Assembly (NCBI GenBank): GCA_008638375.1
Contig: CM018051.1
Span: 35,065,740 to 35,129,739, forward strand
Length of the DNA stretch: 64,000 bases
DNA from: Nyssa sinensis
Taxonomy: Eukaryota > Streptophyta > Magnoliopsida > Cornales > Nyssaceae
Direction: 5' to 3'
The number at the start of each line of letters is the position of its first letter. The stretch's first letter is position 1. The notes under the pieces were generated by a model. It did no database searches, was not told the origin of the DNA, and saw only the letters and a program-made list of their open reading frames with translations. Position numbers and translations under genes: made by a program. This document shows, piece after piece, positions 22,314 to 35,324 of the stretch.

Positions 22314-25300
22314 ATCCACATACGTTTTTACCTAGAAGGATTACATCCTCAGACATTTTACCTAAAAGGATTGCGTCTTGGTGAACAGCTTGCCAAGATG
22401 GATTACATCCTTAGTGGATGGCTTGCTTAGATAGATTACACCCTTAGACGTTTTACCTAAGAGGAAACTTCATCCTAGTAAGTTAATGAGATTGCGTCCT
22501 CGGACGACTTACCTAAAAGGAAATGTGATCCTAATAGGAGTTCGTGATTGGAATGATTTCAACCCGACTTTATGGGAACTAGAACTCTCATGAGTAAATG
22601 ATTTTGTATCAAATTCTGACTCATTAGGGAGATTACTTAAGTTAACTGCTTTAGAATGATGGAATTCAGTGTAACTCCATGGAGAAGAATGACTTAACCG
22701 TGTAGGGGAAGAACAGAGTTGTGGGGATGACTTGGTGGTTATGACTCGCTGGGGAGAGGAAACCAAATCAGTTCATTTGGAAACGAACTCAACAATTGTG
22801 AGTCGTAAGGAAGATAATTGAGATTAACTCCAATGGGAAAATTTAGCATTCCCTTTATGATGGTAGTGGCTTCATTAAGTTGACTAGTTAACTTTTGTGA
22901 AAAAGTAAGCCAACATGGTTTATATCTATTGAGAAGTGACTCTTTTGAGAAAAATGATAAGTTAAAGTCAATTCCAATTGACTTTATGAAGAAGGAATTG
23001 ATCGGTTTCAGACTATAAGGTCATGTTGCTCAACTCTTTCTTAGGATAGGAGAACAATAACTGTACTCAACTTTCAAAGGAGGTACACTCAACTAAATCT
23101 TGCCTTAGATAGGGGAGAGACAAGATATGCAAGAAACAGCCTTGCCTAGATAAATGAGGTAGAACTCAACTTGGATAGGAGCGTGGAAAGGTATGAAGAA
23201 ATCAGCTTGATGCAGAACTCTTACATCACCTAAAGGAATATGAAATTTACTCAACTTAGAGAAGAGTAAGGATAATGTACTCAACTTAGATAGGAGTGAA
23301 GGGAATATACTTAACTCAGATAGGAGCAAAAAGAATGTACTCAACTTAAATAAGAGGAAGGAAATGTTCTCAGAATGTTGTGAAATATGTTTTTGCCATT
23401 TTTGAAAAGAATTTTAGAGAAAATTTTGACCTTTTTTCTTGGACTCTGCTAACCCCTAGGTCACTGGCAATCAAGTTGGCTATTAATGTAAAAAGAACCA
23501 TTGCTTGGTTTCGAGTGGTGAGGTTGCCCATCTTTGATGATGATTTGGGAAAATCTGCTTAAGGAGCGAATTTAGGGTATGAAGGCTTAAGAGACTTGAC
23601 TAACTAAAGTCTTATCTTAACATTCATGGATAAAGTATTTTTGTCCTTCCAAAAGATTTGGGTGATCCCTTTGAAAACTTCACAGTATTTGTTTTGACCA
23701 TGATTTAGTCTGATCATTTGGGTAAATGAGAATCATTGATTTTCACAACAGATTTGTGTTTAACTAAGTATATTAGATGAAATCATTGAATGAAAGAAAG
23801 TTTGGGTGAGCCAAAGTGATGGAGAATTTATCCAAGAAGTGGGCAAAGTTGTTAAGACAAGAAAAATGTGTAATGGAATCCTTTAGATGGAAAAAAAGAT
23901 CTTTATATTGGTATGAAGGAACCCCTTGATTAGGAAACCTTGTATGATTTGTAAGAATATGAGTTAATCTTAGAATGAACAAAGCATAAGGGAGCCCCTT
24001 ATCAAGCAAGGATGAGTTACTTTAAAAAGTAAGACAGCAATTTGGTGCAAATAGGTAGGTAAGAAGTCCTTTGATGAGTTACTTAAAAAAGTTGGTGAAA
24101 AATGAAGAAGTAATGTGGTGCAAACTGGTAAGGAGGAAGCCTCTTGTTCAAAACCGTTTATTACATGATTCATTTATTCGTAGGACCATACGAAAGAGTT
24201 CTTAGTTGAAAAGTGAAAATTCCCTTAAGTAAGAAAAACCACAAAGTGGTCTTAGTGTTAGGGATGAAACTTAGGCTAAGGTAAGGTTTACCAAATGAAG
24301 GGTATATAAGGCCCAAAAGCCCTGTGTTCATGGTATCTAGCGCCTTGTATGTGTCTTCTTAATGTGAATACCTTTGACGTGCAAAACCTTGATGTGCACG
24401 ACTTTGATGTGCATGAACTTGATGTGCATGTCCATTCTTAGGATAACCTTTATGTGTATGTCCATTCTTAGCATGCCCTTCATGACCGAGCCTAAAGTGA
24501 CTTCTTAGGCTACCTACATATCATTTTTTTGGAGAATCAGGTGTAATGTAGTTCACTGCTTGCTTGAAACTCTTTGAGCCATTGTAGGCTTGATTGACTA
24601 ATTTCTTGCTTCTTTGCTTGGAAAATGCTTCTTTTGATGAGGCAATTATCATATTTTCTTTTCTTTTGATTATTCTTTGATGATTGTTTCTCACTTCTTT
24701 CCTTAGAAATATTTTCCTTCATGCGACAAAGATGTTTCTTCTCTTTGCTTTTGATTCTTCTTTGATGATTCTCACTTCCTTGCTTGGAAATGTTTTCTTG
24801 CACACTGGGCAAATATGTTTCTTCTGTTTGCTTTTTGATTTTTCTATAATGACATTGTGAGAGTGCACACATAGTAAGCTTTTTGCCCCAAGATTTGGTA
24901 GATAAGTTTAAGAAAAAAAAGGCTGATCAATTAGGCTCAAAGGGTTTACAGGTGGATATCTTGATATGGGTGATATGATAGATTTGGTTTGCCAAGTGAT
25001 GACCTCCTATCCTTATAATATCTTGCTTTATGAAATAGTCACATTGTTAAAACTCACGATGTCGATGTTTACTTAGGGTCATGATCATTATCTTTTTTAG
25101 ATGATGAGTGAATCAGACAAGACTCATTGAGATAAATGCATGGATTAGAAAATCAAGATGATAGATGAAGTTTGATAATGCTCATATTCAAAGATTCAAT
25201 CTTATTGTGAATTTGATGACATTCATTTTCTTAATGAATAAAAAGAATCATCAAAACATTTTATTATAAGTTCCGTGAAAGAATCTTTATTGAAACATGA

Positions 25301-25320
25301 AAAAAGACTTGATAGAAATT
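22314..25320. other. Non-coding element interior with degenerate short repeats
   Basis: No credible gene is seen. Weak repetition is visible: ACTCAACTTAGATAGGAG-type units at 23040-23350, TTGATGTGCATG-type units at 24370-24450, and TTCTTTGATGATT-type units at 24600-24840. Protease, RT or integrase would be expected downstream of the gag on the minus strand; none is recognisable. Confidence 0.5.
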
Positions 25321-25329
25321 ATCCATGAA

Positions 25330-26684
25330 GATTAAAAGAATGATCTTTGGCTTGGAAAGCTCCCCACTCTTGATTATGGGCTAATTTTGGTTAATCCTTG
25401 AAATGGGAGGGCTAATGGCTTGTTTGTCAATCAAATCTTAGATAGCATGCCTCAACATGATGCAATGATCAGTGGAGTCGCCTACACATTGATGGTAAGC
25501 ACAATGCTTATTCAGATCATAGCTTTTGGGTATTGGGTTTAGAGTGGGCCGATGATCCAAAGGTTAGCGATGTCCTTCTTCGTGAACCTTCTGAAAAACT
25601 TCACTCAATGATACAGGGAATTCTGAGAATGACCTTGATAGGCACCTTCGAGATGAATTTGGTGGCAGTGAGGTAGCTGAATTGATATGCCTAAGAGAAA
25701 GGTTATTATGGGTTTAAAGCATTGATTGCAATCTCTGAGCTATTGGGCTTGATGTTTTGTATGGGCTTCCTCAATGTTCCATCATTGATTGCATCCTCAA
25801 TCTGGATTCTAGCACCTATAAGAGCTTTGAAAGTCTCAAAGTAGTGAGAAAACAATGATTTATAGTAGATGGGAAGCAAGTCTTTTTCACCATTTGTACT
25901 TGTTCGGCTTCACTCAACCTGTTGACCATTTGGACTCCTTTAGCTCTTCATCAGGTGATGAAAGTTGAAAGAGTGTGATGTCCAACTCATTTTTGTACAT
26001 GTATTGCTTGACAAAGGCATTGTAGAATTGTTCTTAGTCTCTAGATATGGGCTCTTCCAAGTCCAAGAGCCAACTAAGAGCTGCTTCAGTGGGAGTTTAG
26101 TGGAACATTTGAGCCATCATTTCAGTTGTATCCCCTTATGGTTGTATGGCCCGAACATAGAGCTTGAGATAGGTCTTTGGGCATGTGGTCCCATTGAATT
26201 TGTCTAAGTTTGGCATTTTGAACTTGTAGGGCAAACAGACCTTTGGATGTAGGGCGAGTTTGTGGATGTCAATCATGTCATCTCCACTGTTGGATTTTCA
26301 TATAAGGGCTTCTATGTTTTCAAGCCATTTGAGAAGGACCTATTTTTTAGTGTTGGGCTTTTCTTGAGGTTTGACTTCATTTTGGGGCCCATGTTATTCA
26401 GCTCAATTAAATTGATCATGTGTGGCTGCTTCTTGGGCCTGTTGATTCTGTCGGAGATGATCTTAAGGATGTATAGGTGGTTGGTTATTGGGAGTATTGT
26501 TAGGCCCTACTGGGGCTGGTGGAGGTGGTGGTAACCGTTGTAATAATTCTTGGACTGTTTGGGAGAGCATCTGTGTTTCATCCCTATAATCGACCTTGTA
26601 TTTTCTGATTCCGGCCAAAATCTAGAGTAATTGATCTTGATCCATAGTGACAAGGTGCAGTAATTAACTTGATTTTGATGCCAT
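25330..26684 (-). pseudogene. Tat-lineage Ty3/gypsy gag pseudogene
   Basis: The minus-strand ATG at 26682-26684 opens a degenerate gag. A proline-rich stretch (LPPPPPAPVG) is near 26530. Next comes the conserved gag core LPYKFKMPNLDKFNG, then TYLKLYVRAIQP (about 26230-26130), then tryptophan-containing sequence near 26085. A degenerate CAYHQ...DHCIMLRHAI block follows near 25440-25515, resembling the K-C-x-F-H/D-T-E-C-x-x-L-K-x-x-I motif of Tat-type gag. Several stops and frameshifts disrupt it. No pol follows, so the parent is either a gag-only element or internally deleted. Confidence 0.7.
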
Positions 26685-27258
26685 GGTTTTCGGGCTCAAT
26701 TAAGGGAATAAGAGCTTGTTTATGGTAGAAAACCTCAATGAATTTTTATTGCCAAATGAGCGGAGAGGAGTTTGAACCCAAGCCAATAGTCCAAAAAAAT
26801 GTTATATATTTTTTTCAAAACTTTCAGTAGGATAAGCTCCAGTCATTTCAATATTGGTCACCAAAGGGAAAGCGAGACTACTCCTTAGTAGAAAAGGAAG
26901 CGTGCACTTTTTTGAATTTTGAATTTTAAAATTTTTGATTTTTTTTTTCTTTTGAAAAAAAAAATTAGGGCATAATACCTAGGTAGCCCTTTTGCTCTAA
27001 AAGGATAAATAAACTTTGCTTTGAAGGAGGAAAGAATTCATAAAAGTTGGAAAAATGCAATCCTAATGGACATGAAATGGATTAAACCGAAATAGAGTGG
27101 ACAAGATGAACTTTGATTAACGAGATGAAGTTCCTAAAGAGACGTGACTTATGAAATGGAATTGAAAACCTATAATAGGAAGAATTGAGAGGATACCATT
27201 TGGTTAAGGAAAGTTCATGAAAATAATACACCTAATGTCCCTTTTACTGTTGAGAGGT
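26685..27258 (-). other. Leader and probable 5' LTR end of the Tat-like element
   Basis: The minus strand contains CCCTTTGGTGACCAATATTG near 26860-26885, similar to the TTTGGTGAC primer-site region of plant Tat elements. Farther right is GGGCTACCTAGGTATTATGC, resembling U5 sequence. Poly-T and poly-A runs lie near 26940-26970. Exact LTR limits were not found. Confidence 0.35.
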
Positions 27259-28434
27259 TGTCATGCCATGAAAGAGGGTTGAAATGGAGGAGGTAAAGAA
27301 GCAAAATGCAAAGAGAGAACTAGGCGACACTATACAGGCCCCTGGATAGCCTAGGTACTTTACAACCTACTAACTCGATGGATATTACCACTGCTCGCAC
27401 GAGGTTATGGTTCGTAACTGAAGGAAGACACCATCCCTAACACATTTAAACCCAAGATCTAAGTGTCATCTCTCGCTCACTTTCACCCTCTCATTTTATT
27501 TTTCCCAAATCCCACCAATGCACATACCAACATAGCCACCATTATTTCCTCTCACAATATACACACCCCAATGAATATAACTCATGAGAATTACGAAGCA
27601 ATTGATATCTAGTCACACATTTCCTTTTTCTCAACAATAGAACACAAGGAATAACATTAAAATAACGTATAAGGTTATCAAAGAAATTTTACAAACATAT
27701 AGTGTTCATGTATCATCATAATCCAAAATCATGCTAAGATGTAATTATCACAACACAAGAAGTGGAAATATGGACCGGGATCATGCCTTAGAATCGTCAT
27801 GGGGATAGAAAAGCTAGAATCAGAGGAAAAAGTGACATATATGATGCTTGTTCTACAATAACCATCATTAAATGCATGTATTACCGCAACCCCAAACCTA
27901 TGAAATGCATGATTTCTACCCTAATACTATCTTTCTCATAAGTTAGAAGCCCTACCTCCAAATGTCTTAGTTAATTGAAGAAACCCTAGATGTTATTGGT
28001 GAATTCATGAAGTCTCCCACAAACCCTAACCTCTAAGAATGAAAAATGTGAGAAAAGTTTATTGTTTCTCCATTGTCCTTCAAGAAAATCCTATTAAGAA
28101 TGAAAAATTGGGGATTCATGAAAGAAAACCCTAACTTTTCCCCTATTTTCTCTCATCTTTTATCATCTCATGTGAATGGCTATGTATATGTATTGTGTGG
28201 GTGTGTATGTGGTCTTATAAGACCTCAACTTTGTCTTGGGGTCAAATTTCCCATTTGCCCCTACTTTTTTTTCATATCCCTTCTTTCTTCTCTTTACCCT
28301 TTTTAGTCTTTTTTGAAGTCCAAATTATTAAGTTAAATTAATCAAGATATATTTTAACTCATTTTAAATTATGTAATTACATTATATAACTTATTCATTG
28401 ATTACTTAATTTGGTAAAATTCTAGGTCTTTACA
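27259..28434 (-). mobile_element. Probable gypsy LTR fragment (K), reverse strand
   Basis: The right end reads CTAGGTCTTTACA, an LTR-like TGTAAAGACC start on the minus strand. It abuts and interrupts the copia gag at 28435. It may be the U3 part of the gypsy 5' LTR whose U5 lies at 15251, split by the Tat-like element; this is an inference. The left edge is uncertain (TGTCATGCC at 27259 is a candidate). Confidence 0.4.
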
Positions 28435-29229
28435 ATAATTGTGACAATCATAGCGCTAAACATTAGTGGTAGTTTTCTTCCTATCATAGTTGTTTGAGGA
28501 TTTGGATGATCTGCCATTTTTTGGACTTGCTTGAAGGTCTCCTATTAGAACTAGATTAACCTTTAGAGTCTTATTTTCTATTCTTAATCAACCTCATAAA
28601 CATCTTAGCAATCATGGCTAACTCTTCCTCATTGTTTTTTGACATGTTGTTTGAATCATCATCATCTTCCTTCATAGAGTTAAGAGAAATACTTTTAGAT
28701 CTTCTAGGTTGCCTCAAATTCAGCTCATATGTCATCAACATTAAAAGAGTCAATATATTTACTTTCTTATAAAGTAGTGACCTTGTTTTGAAACCTCTAA
28801 GGCAGAAATCTCAAGATCAACAATTGTGTTCTTCAATTTTCTCACCTAAGTTATACGATAAATTCATAATGTCATTTACTTTAAAGTGGAAGTTAGAAAA
28901 GGTTTTAGTGTCTTCCATCCTAAATGTTTCAAAACTAGATTTGAGCATTTAAAGTTTTGAAATTTTAACTATTGAAGTACCCTCATATGTTATTTGCAAG
29001 AGATCCTAAGACACCTTGGATGTTTCACGAGTCATGCACGGAGAAACTCCTCAACTATGACAACATTGTAGATTGTGTTTCGACCCTTGGTATTGAAACC
29101 ACTAACCTTATTTCTTTTTCATCGATCCCAACTAGTTGGTGGTTTTTTTTTTTTTCACTCTCACCATTAATAGTGTTAGAACCAAGGGGTCCGATATTGT
29201 CATTGACTAATCCGATTTGACAAAATGTG
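28435..29229 (-). pseudogene. Ty1/copia (SIRE/Maximus-like) gag pseudogene, C-terminal part
   Basis: Minus-strand translation gives KVNDIMNLSYNLGEKI (about 28830-28880), then TYELNLRQPRRSKSISLN, then an acidic stretch, then NEEELAMIAKMFMRL near 28575-28640. This order matches copia gag (DIVNSxxNLGEKI; LxTYELxL; SIALxxxxE; EEExALxxxxF). Stops and frameshifts are present. The reading ends at LTR fragment K, just before the expected zinc knuckle. The N-terminal part lies 12 kb away at 41249-41460, displaced by LTR L. Confidence 0.75.
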
Positions 29230-32200
29230 CTTTGTGTGTTATCATTACATAATTTCAAGGAGTGAGTGCCCTAATACCCGTTCTACTCCAAGATGGTCCA
29301 AGAGACATTATCGTGCATCACTACCGGTCAAGTTGGTTTACGAAGGGTATGTTAGACATTTACTTCTTATTTGAATCTCACACATTCACACATGACAAGC
29401 ATTGAATATAGTTTTCATCATAACATCATGTGTGTTATAGACTTGTGATTGTGAAACAATTTTTCCAAAAAATGCATCTTAAAATCTCTAAGGGAAAATT
29501 ATGTTAACAAGACAAGCAAAGAATGAGCAACTCTTTGTTGCTTATTCGAATGAGCCTGGGCTCGTTCGAGCGAACTCTAGTAGTTCGTTCTCATTCGTTT
29601 TCATTAATTCAAAAGGCCTATATCAAACGAAGAGCTACAACCTAAAAAATGTTCTCGTTTGATATTCATTTGAACAAATAGGAAGCTCATTCGAACGAGT
29701 GATGGTTTGTTCAAACGAACCATAGGCAGAAAATAGATTTATATTCTATTTTGAAGCTCATTTTGGATGGAACAAGTTCACTGCAAAAATCACAAAAATT
29801 CAGTTGAAAGAGTAAGAGAGATTTCAATTGTGAGAGTTATATTCTTGAGAGATCAAAAAGCTTTCATGAGAGATCAATCATAATTTTCAATCATGTATTT
29901 CTCTACTCATTCATTGATTGATTTAGATCATTCTCCAGATCTAAATTAGATCTAAGAGCCTCTAGTTGATGTCATTTCACCATTGATGAAGAATTAAGAT
30001 TAACCTTGTGGATGCATTGTTGATTAGATCGGTGGATACCGAGATTGTGAGGATTTACAATTGTGGAGCGGCTAGATTGAAGGATTTTGAGACCGTCGAG
30101 TATTCTAGTTGTATGAAGATTCTGACTATGAGGAGCTTGTGGATTCAAGCAGAAATTGAAGACATAATCAGGTGAAACGGAGCATAGAGTTTAATTCATA
30201 GATACGTTGCAATTTAATTTCTATCATTATGGAAGTCTTCCTTGAGCATTGGCCTGGATCCTGAGTTTTACTCCAAGGGTTGTTGTCCTTAATGGTTTCT
30301 CCATCATTAATCAATTTACAAATCTCTCAATCACTTCATCTCTTATGATCTACAAATTTCTTTACTTGAATGCTTCTGCTTGATATTGATATTAATATTA
30401 AGTTTTCATGTATCTCATAATTGAGCATAAATTTGATTAATTGAAAACTCAATTGACCAATTGAAATTGTAAATTAAATTGAATTGACATTGATCATTTA
30501 GTTAAATTTTGCATCTTGATTAAATTGAATATCAAATTGTACTAGTTGATCAATTATGTCACGACCCGAAACCCACCCTACACGGATCCCGAGGACGTGA
30601 TGCCAGTTGGCCACCTTGTCAGTTTTCCCCACCCGACAATGCGACCAACCAAAGGCAACTTTACAATGAATTGCATTCTAAATGTAGGGTCAAAACAGCA
30701 GAATTAAAATCTTTTTCAATTAAGAATGCAACTCATCCAAACACATCAGAGCACGTCTAGAATCAGTCATCGAGTATCTCTAAAGTATAATATACATGCT
30801 CCAATGCAACCATTCCATATCAATGAATTACTTAAAGCGAAAGTCACACCATGAAAGTTCAGCTAATTAAACTCATCTCCAATAATCCACAATCATAATG
30901 TCTCCAAGTAACCCTTAATCATAATGATCTGACATACTAGGCTAACCTCATCACTAATGATGTAACATTATAATGCATAACTTTAAAGTTAACCTTACAG
31001 TGTTCACGTTCGATCTTTAACTTGGAGTTTATATCGTCATTGTCGTTCATTGTGCATCACTAGTTCCACTAGTTATCTCATTGCATTTCATCCCATATGA
31101 TGTCACCTGAAAAATGTTAAGTAAATGGAATGAGCTTAAACAAGCTCAGTAAGTAAATTCCTAGCTTTGCCATGGGTTAGAGTTAGTTTACAAGAAGGGT
31201 AGAGGAAAGGGATAACAGATAACCAATAACCAAATGAGCAACAAGAAATACATAGCCAGTCACCAAGGTGCGTAACAATGACCCGAGGGTCCAAAAGGCT
31301 TATCCCAAAATAAGATATAAGAAGATAGTAACAATGAATCCAATAACTGGGATCTAGCCAATCATGATAATTTGCTGCCACAACAATTACGATAGCCAAT
31401 CAAAAGTATGACATGCTTGCATAGAATATGATCATTCAACGAGTACCAAAAATACATGATCATCAAGCAAAGTGTAACATGATTGCAATAATATGATCAT
31501 TCACAGGGCATAAAATATGATCATTCAACGATTACAAGAATAAATCATCATCGACTTCTAATAACCCAGATATGCGTGAATCACCCGGGGCCTGGCATAC
31601 CCCACTGGAACGCACATTCAGCCTCGCCTCATTATCCCGGGCTTACTGAATAGCGCTAGAGCTCTTATTATCTCAGGTCCCGAAGGACATATAAGACCCC
31701 AAATGGTCTTTACCCCACGCAATCTGTGAATAGATAGGCCATTGTGACTGAGCACAACCCTGAGTACATACCAAATATCATGACCAATAAAATTCCACAC
31801 AGGATGTACAACCGTACAAAGCAATTGATATCACAATCAACAAAACACGAAGTGTGTGGAATAACAAAATTTCTATCAACAGGATATATCTCAAGACTAG
31901 GTCATGGTATGATAGTGCAATGATGCTCAAATATCAATGATCAATCTCACAACGATGTAAGCAAGCAAGTCAAATCCAAAGATCAGGCATAACCGATAAC
32001 CACAAGTCGATTGGCTCAAATCAAGTACATCACGTAGTGATAGAGTACAAATTTGGCAGCATGTAGAAATGAATGTGACTGGCTAGGAATAACCACACAA
32101 CAAAGTTCAGATTTACTTACCTCGGTCTCTTAGTGTTAGATTCTCCAGTTACAAATACTTTGATAACCTCTAGATACTTCAGGCATATCTTTGCATAGCC

Positions 32201-33099
32201 TGGATAATCATCATTAATCATAGACGGATTAGAATTCGTTCATTCATGTCTTATGCATCATCTTAGGAGTCTATTAGATCCCCTAATTAGGTTTATTGGC
32301 CTATTACCCACTCATTGGGTTTCAACTTATGCTATTAAATTCCTTAAGTAGACTTCGTAGCTGTTAGGATTATAATCTGAGTCATCTGGACTCCAGTCGT
32401 TATCAATTAAACACTTATTTGACCTTAGGGGTAAAATGGTAATTTTGTCATTCTTGCCTCAGACCCTATCATGGTCCTCAGAATAGTCCACATATCGTAT
32501 ATATAAATTTTTGAGTATTTTTGTCACATCCCGAACCCCACCCTACGCGGATGTCGAGGACGTGATGCCAGTTAGCCGCCGCGCGACCAACCGAAGGCAA
32601 TTTCTGAACTTTCTAGTGAATTGCACTCCGACTGTAGGGTCAGATGCAGCAGAATTTAAAACTTTTCTTTTTTATCACGGGAATGCAACTCATGTATCCA
32701 CCGTAGGATATGTATCACACAGAGCAAGTCTAAAATCCAACAACTAACAACTCAACCTCAGAGCATATCTATAATTCGACATATAACAACAGAGCAGAAC
32801 TATAATCTCTAGAGTACCTTTTAAATCCATGAGCCATATCAATATTCAGTACATATCAGTCAAGTCAGTCATAGTACATCACTCACCCGATTAAATAGAT
32901 TCAATCCTCAATAATCCAGTCTCCACAGATCAGTGCCATCAGATCCAATAGATATCGTTCCTGAAAAATGTTAGGGAATGGGGTGAGCTTCGAAAAGCCC
33001 AATGAGTAACACAGGTTCCCTGTCATGGGTTTCAAACCATTGTTGTTTGCAAAGCACAAGGGTAGTTCAGTTGTTTCTAAAATAGCAGTTTTATGAATC

Positions 33100-34430
33100 T
33101 ACTTTAAATGCAGTTTTAGTAGAATAAAGCAGAACTGAACAAAATAAAACAATAGATCGGGACAGACAGAACATAACAGACCATATCAAGTATAACCGTA
33201 CAGAACAGAACACAACAGGTCAGGACGAAGCAGAACCGAGCAGAGCAGGATATAACGAATCAGAACAGGACGAAACAAAGCACAACAAATCAGAACAGAA
33301 TAGTAAATGATGCCAATATATCAATCAGAGACAAACAGGTCAGAATGGAACGGGTCAGAATAAAACGGGTCGAAATAGAACAGGTTAGAACGGATCACAA
33401 TAAAACATAATAGAACGGAATGGAACAGAACATAACAAGTCATAACCGAACAGAACGGAATAAGACTTGACAAATCAGAATAAAACAGAACGGAACATAA
33501 CAGAACGGAGCGGAAACAATATGTCAACCAGAGATACATGTATATCATCAACAAAATGGAACAAGACAAAACTGAGTGGAAACAGTATGTCAATCAAGGA
33601 TACAAGTATATCATCAACGGAACGAAACAAATCAATATCAATCAGGACGAGTCATATCGGAACTGAACATGACGGAACAAAATGAAACAATATCAATCAG
33701 GACAAGTCATATCGGAACTGAACATGACGGAAACAAATGAAACAATATCAATCAGGACAAGTCATATCGGAACTGAACATGATGGAACAAAACGAAACAA
33801 TACATCAATCAGATTAAGACATATCGAAACTGAACATGTCGGAACAAAACGGAACAATACATCTATCAGAACAAGACATATCGGAATTGAACAGGACGGA
33901 ACAAACTGGTACAATATCAATCAGGACGGATCAGGACAGAACATATCAAACATAACAAATCAGGACGGATCAGGATGGAACAGGTCAAACATAACGAAAC
34001 AGAACGGATCGGGACGGAACAGATCAGACATAACAAATCAGGACGGAACAGATCAGACATAACAAATCAGGACGGATCAGATCAGACATAACAAATCAGG
34101 ACGGATCAGGACGGAACAGATCAGACATAACAAATCAGGACGGATCAGGACGGAACAGATCAGACATAACAAATCAGGACGGATCAGGACGGAACAGATC
34201 AGACATAACAAATCAGGACGGAACAGGACGGAACAGATCAGACAGATCAAACGGAACAGGTCAGGACAAAACAGATCAAACAAAACAGGTCAGACAGATC
34301 AAACAGAACAGGTCAGGACAGATCAAACAGAACAGGTCAGACAGATCAAACAGAACAGGTCAGACAGATCAAACAGAACAGGTCAGGACAGATCAAACAG
34401 AACGGGTCAGGCAAATCAACAGAACAGATC
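33100..34430 (+). repeat. Complex tandem arrays built on CAGAACAGATCAGA-like words
   Basis: Several periods succeed one another. A degenerate GAACAGAAC zone covers 33120-33640. A ~56-bp unit with ATCAATCAGGACAAGTCATA and CGGAACTGAACATG recurs about five times at 33640-33900. Units of 29 or 39 bp with ACAAATCAGGACGGATCAGG follow at 33950-34230. Units of about 23 bp with GGTCAGACAGATCAAACAGA follow at 34260-34420. Strand asymmetry is strong, with few pyrimidines on the plus strand. ORFs across this zone are low-complexity artefacts. Confidence 0.9.
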
Positions 34431-34500
34431 AGAACAGATTAGACATAACAGTTAGTTAAACACGTTCGTTTGAAACGGTATTTAAAAACAGGAGTACAGT

Positions 34501-34740
34501 TAAAACATCAGAGTGACAGAACAGATCAGTTAAAACATCAGAGTAACAGAACAGGTCAGTTAAAACATCAGAGTAACAGAACAGATCAGTTAAAACATCA
34601 GAATAACAGAACAGATCAGTTAAAACATCAGAGTAACAGAACAGGTCAGTTAAAACATCAGAGTAACAGAACAGATCAGTTAAAACATCAGAATAACAGA
34701 ACAGATCAGTTAAAACATCAGAATAACAGAACAGATCAGT
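34501..34740 (+). repeat. Eight head-to-tail copies of a 30-bp unit
   Basis: The unit is TAAAACATCAGAGTAACAGA followed by ACAGATCAGT. Eight copies keep exact 30-bp register with only a few substitutions (AGTGAC/AGTAAC/AATAAC, GAT/GGT). Because the period is a multiple of three, all frames stay open and give decapeptide repeats. There are no spacers, so it is not a CRISPR array. Confidence 0.97.
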
Positions 34741-35324
34741 AATGAGCAGAGCAGAACAATATAACAGAATAAACAGTACAGTATGCATAGATTAAACAGT
34801 GCAGTATGCTCATATAGTGCTCAAGACTGAGGTGGTACCAAGAATCAGTTGTTCTTTCAGTAAAAATAGTGATAGGTTTATTTCAGTGCAGAACAGAGGA
34901 ATCAGACAGAGTAAAAATCATGCATTTGAGTAAGGGCATGAAATCAGTGTATCAGATAAAATAGTGCAGTACAATATTTAAAATACAGTAACTAGACGGT
35001 GTACTTATACACCAAGTCAGAAGTTCCAGGTTACTCACAAACTGTTACGGTTATCTCCTTGCACAAACAATCCGATAACCTCCAGATTCGTCAGGCATCT
35101 CCATGTATATCCTGAACAATAATCATCAATCATATACAGATCAGAACTCATCCATTCAGGTCTCATTTGTCATCTTAGGCATCTATCGGTCTACCTAAGA
35201 TGACCTAGTAGCCTATCGCCCTCTCATCGGGTTTCATCCGGGGCTATTTTATTCTTTAATTAGGCTTAGCAGTTATTAGGATTATATCCTAAGTCATTTA
35301 GACTTCAATTGTTATCAGTCAGGC

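Noticed and set aside
24537..24872. Lysine-rich 111-codon reverse ORF
   Set aside because: It is built from TTCTTTGATGATT-type repeats; low complexity.
25965..26534. Plus-strand ORFs of 80 and 90 codons
   Set aside because: They are antisense shadows of the Tat-like gag pseudogene on the minus strand.
34501..34740. CRISPR-like array
   Set aside because: Units are directly adjacent without unique spacers, and the context is a plant retrotransposon LTR.
34456..34788. Reverse ORF with decapeptide repeats, and the matching plus-strand ORF
   Set aside because: The 30-bp period keeps all frames open; it is a minisatellite, not a repeat protein gene.
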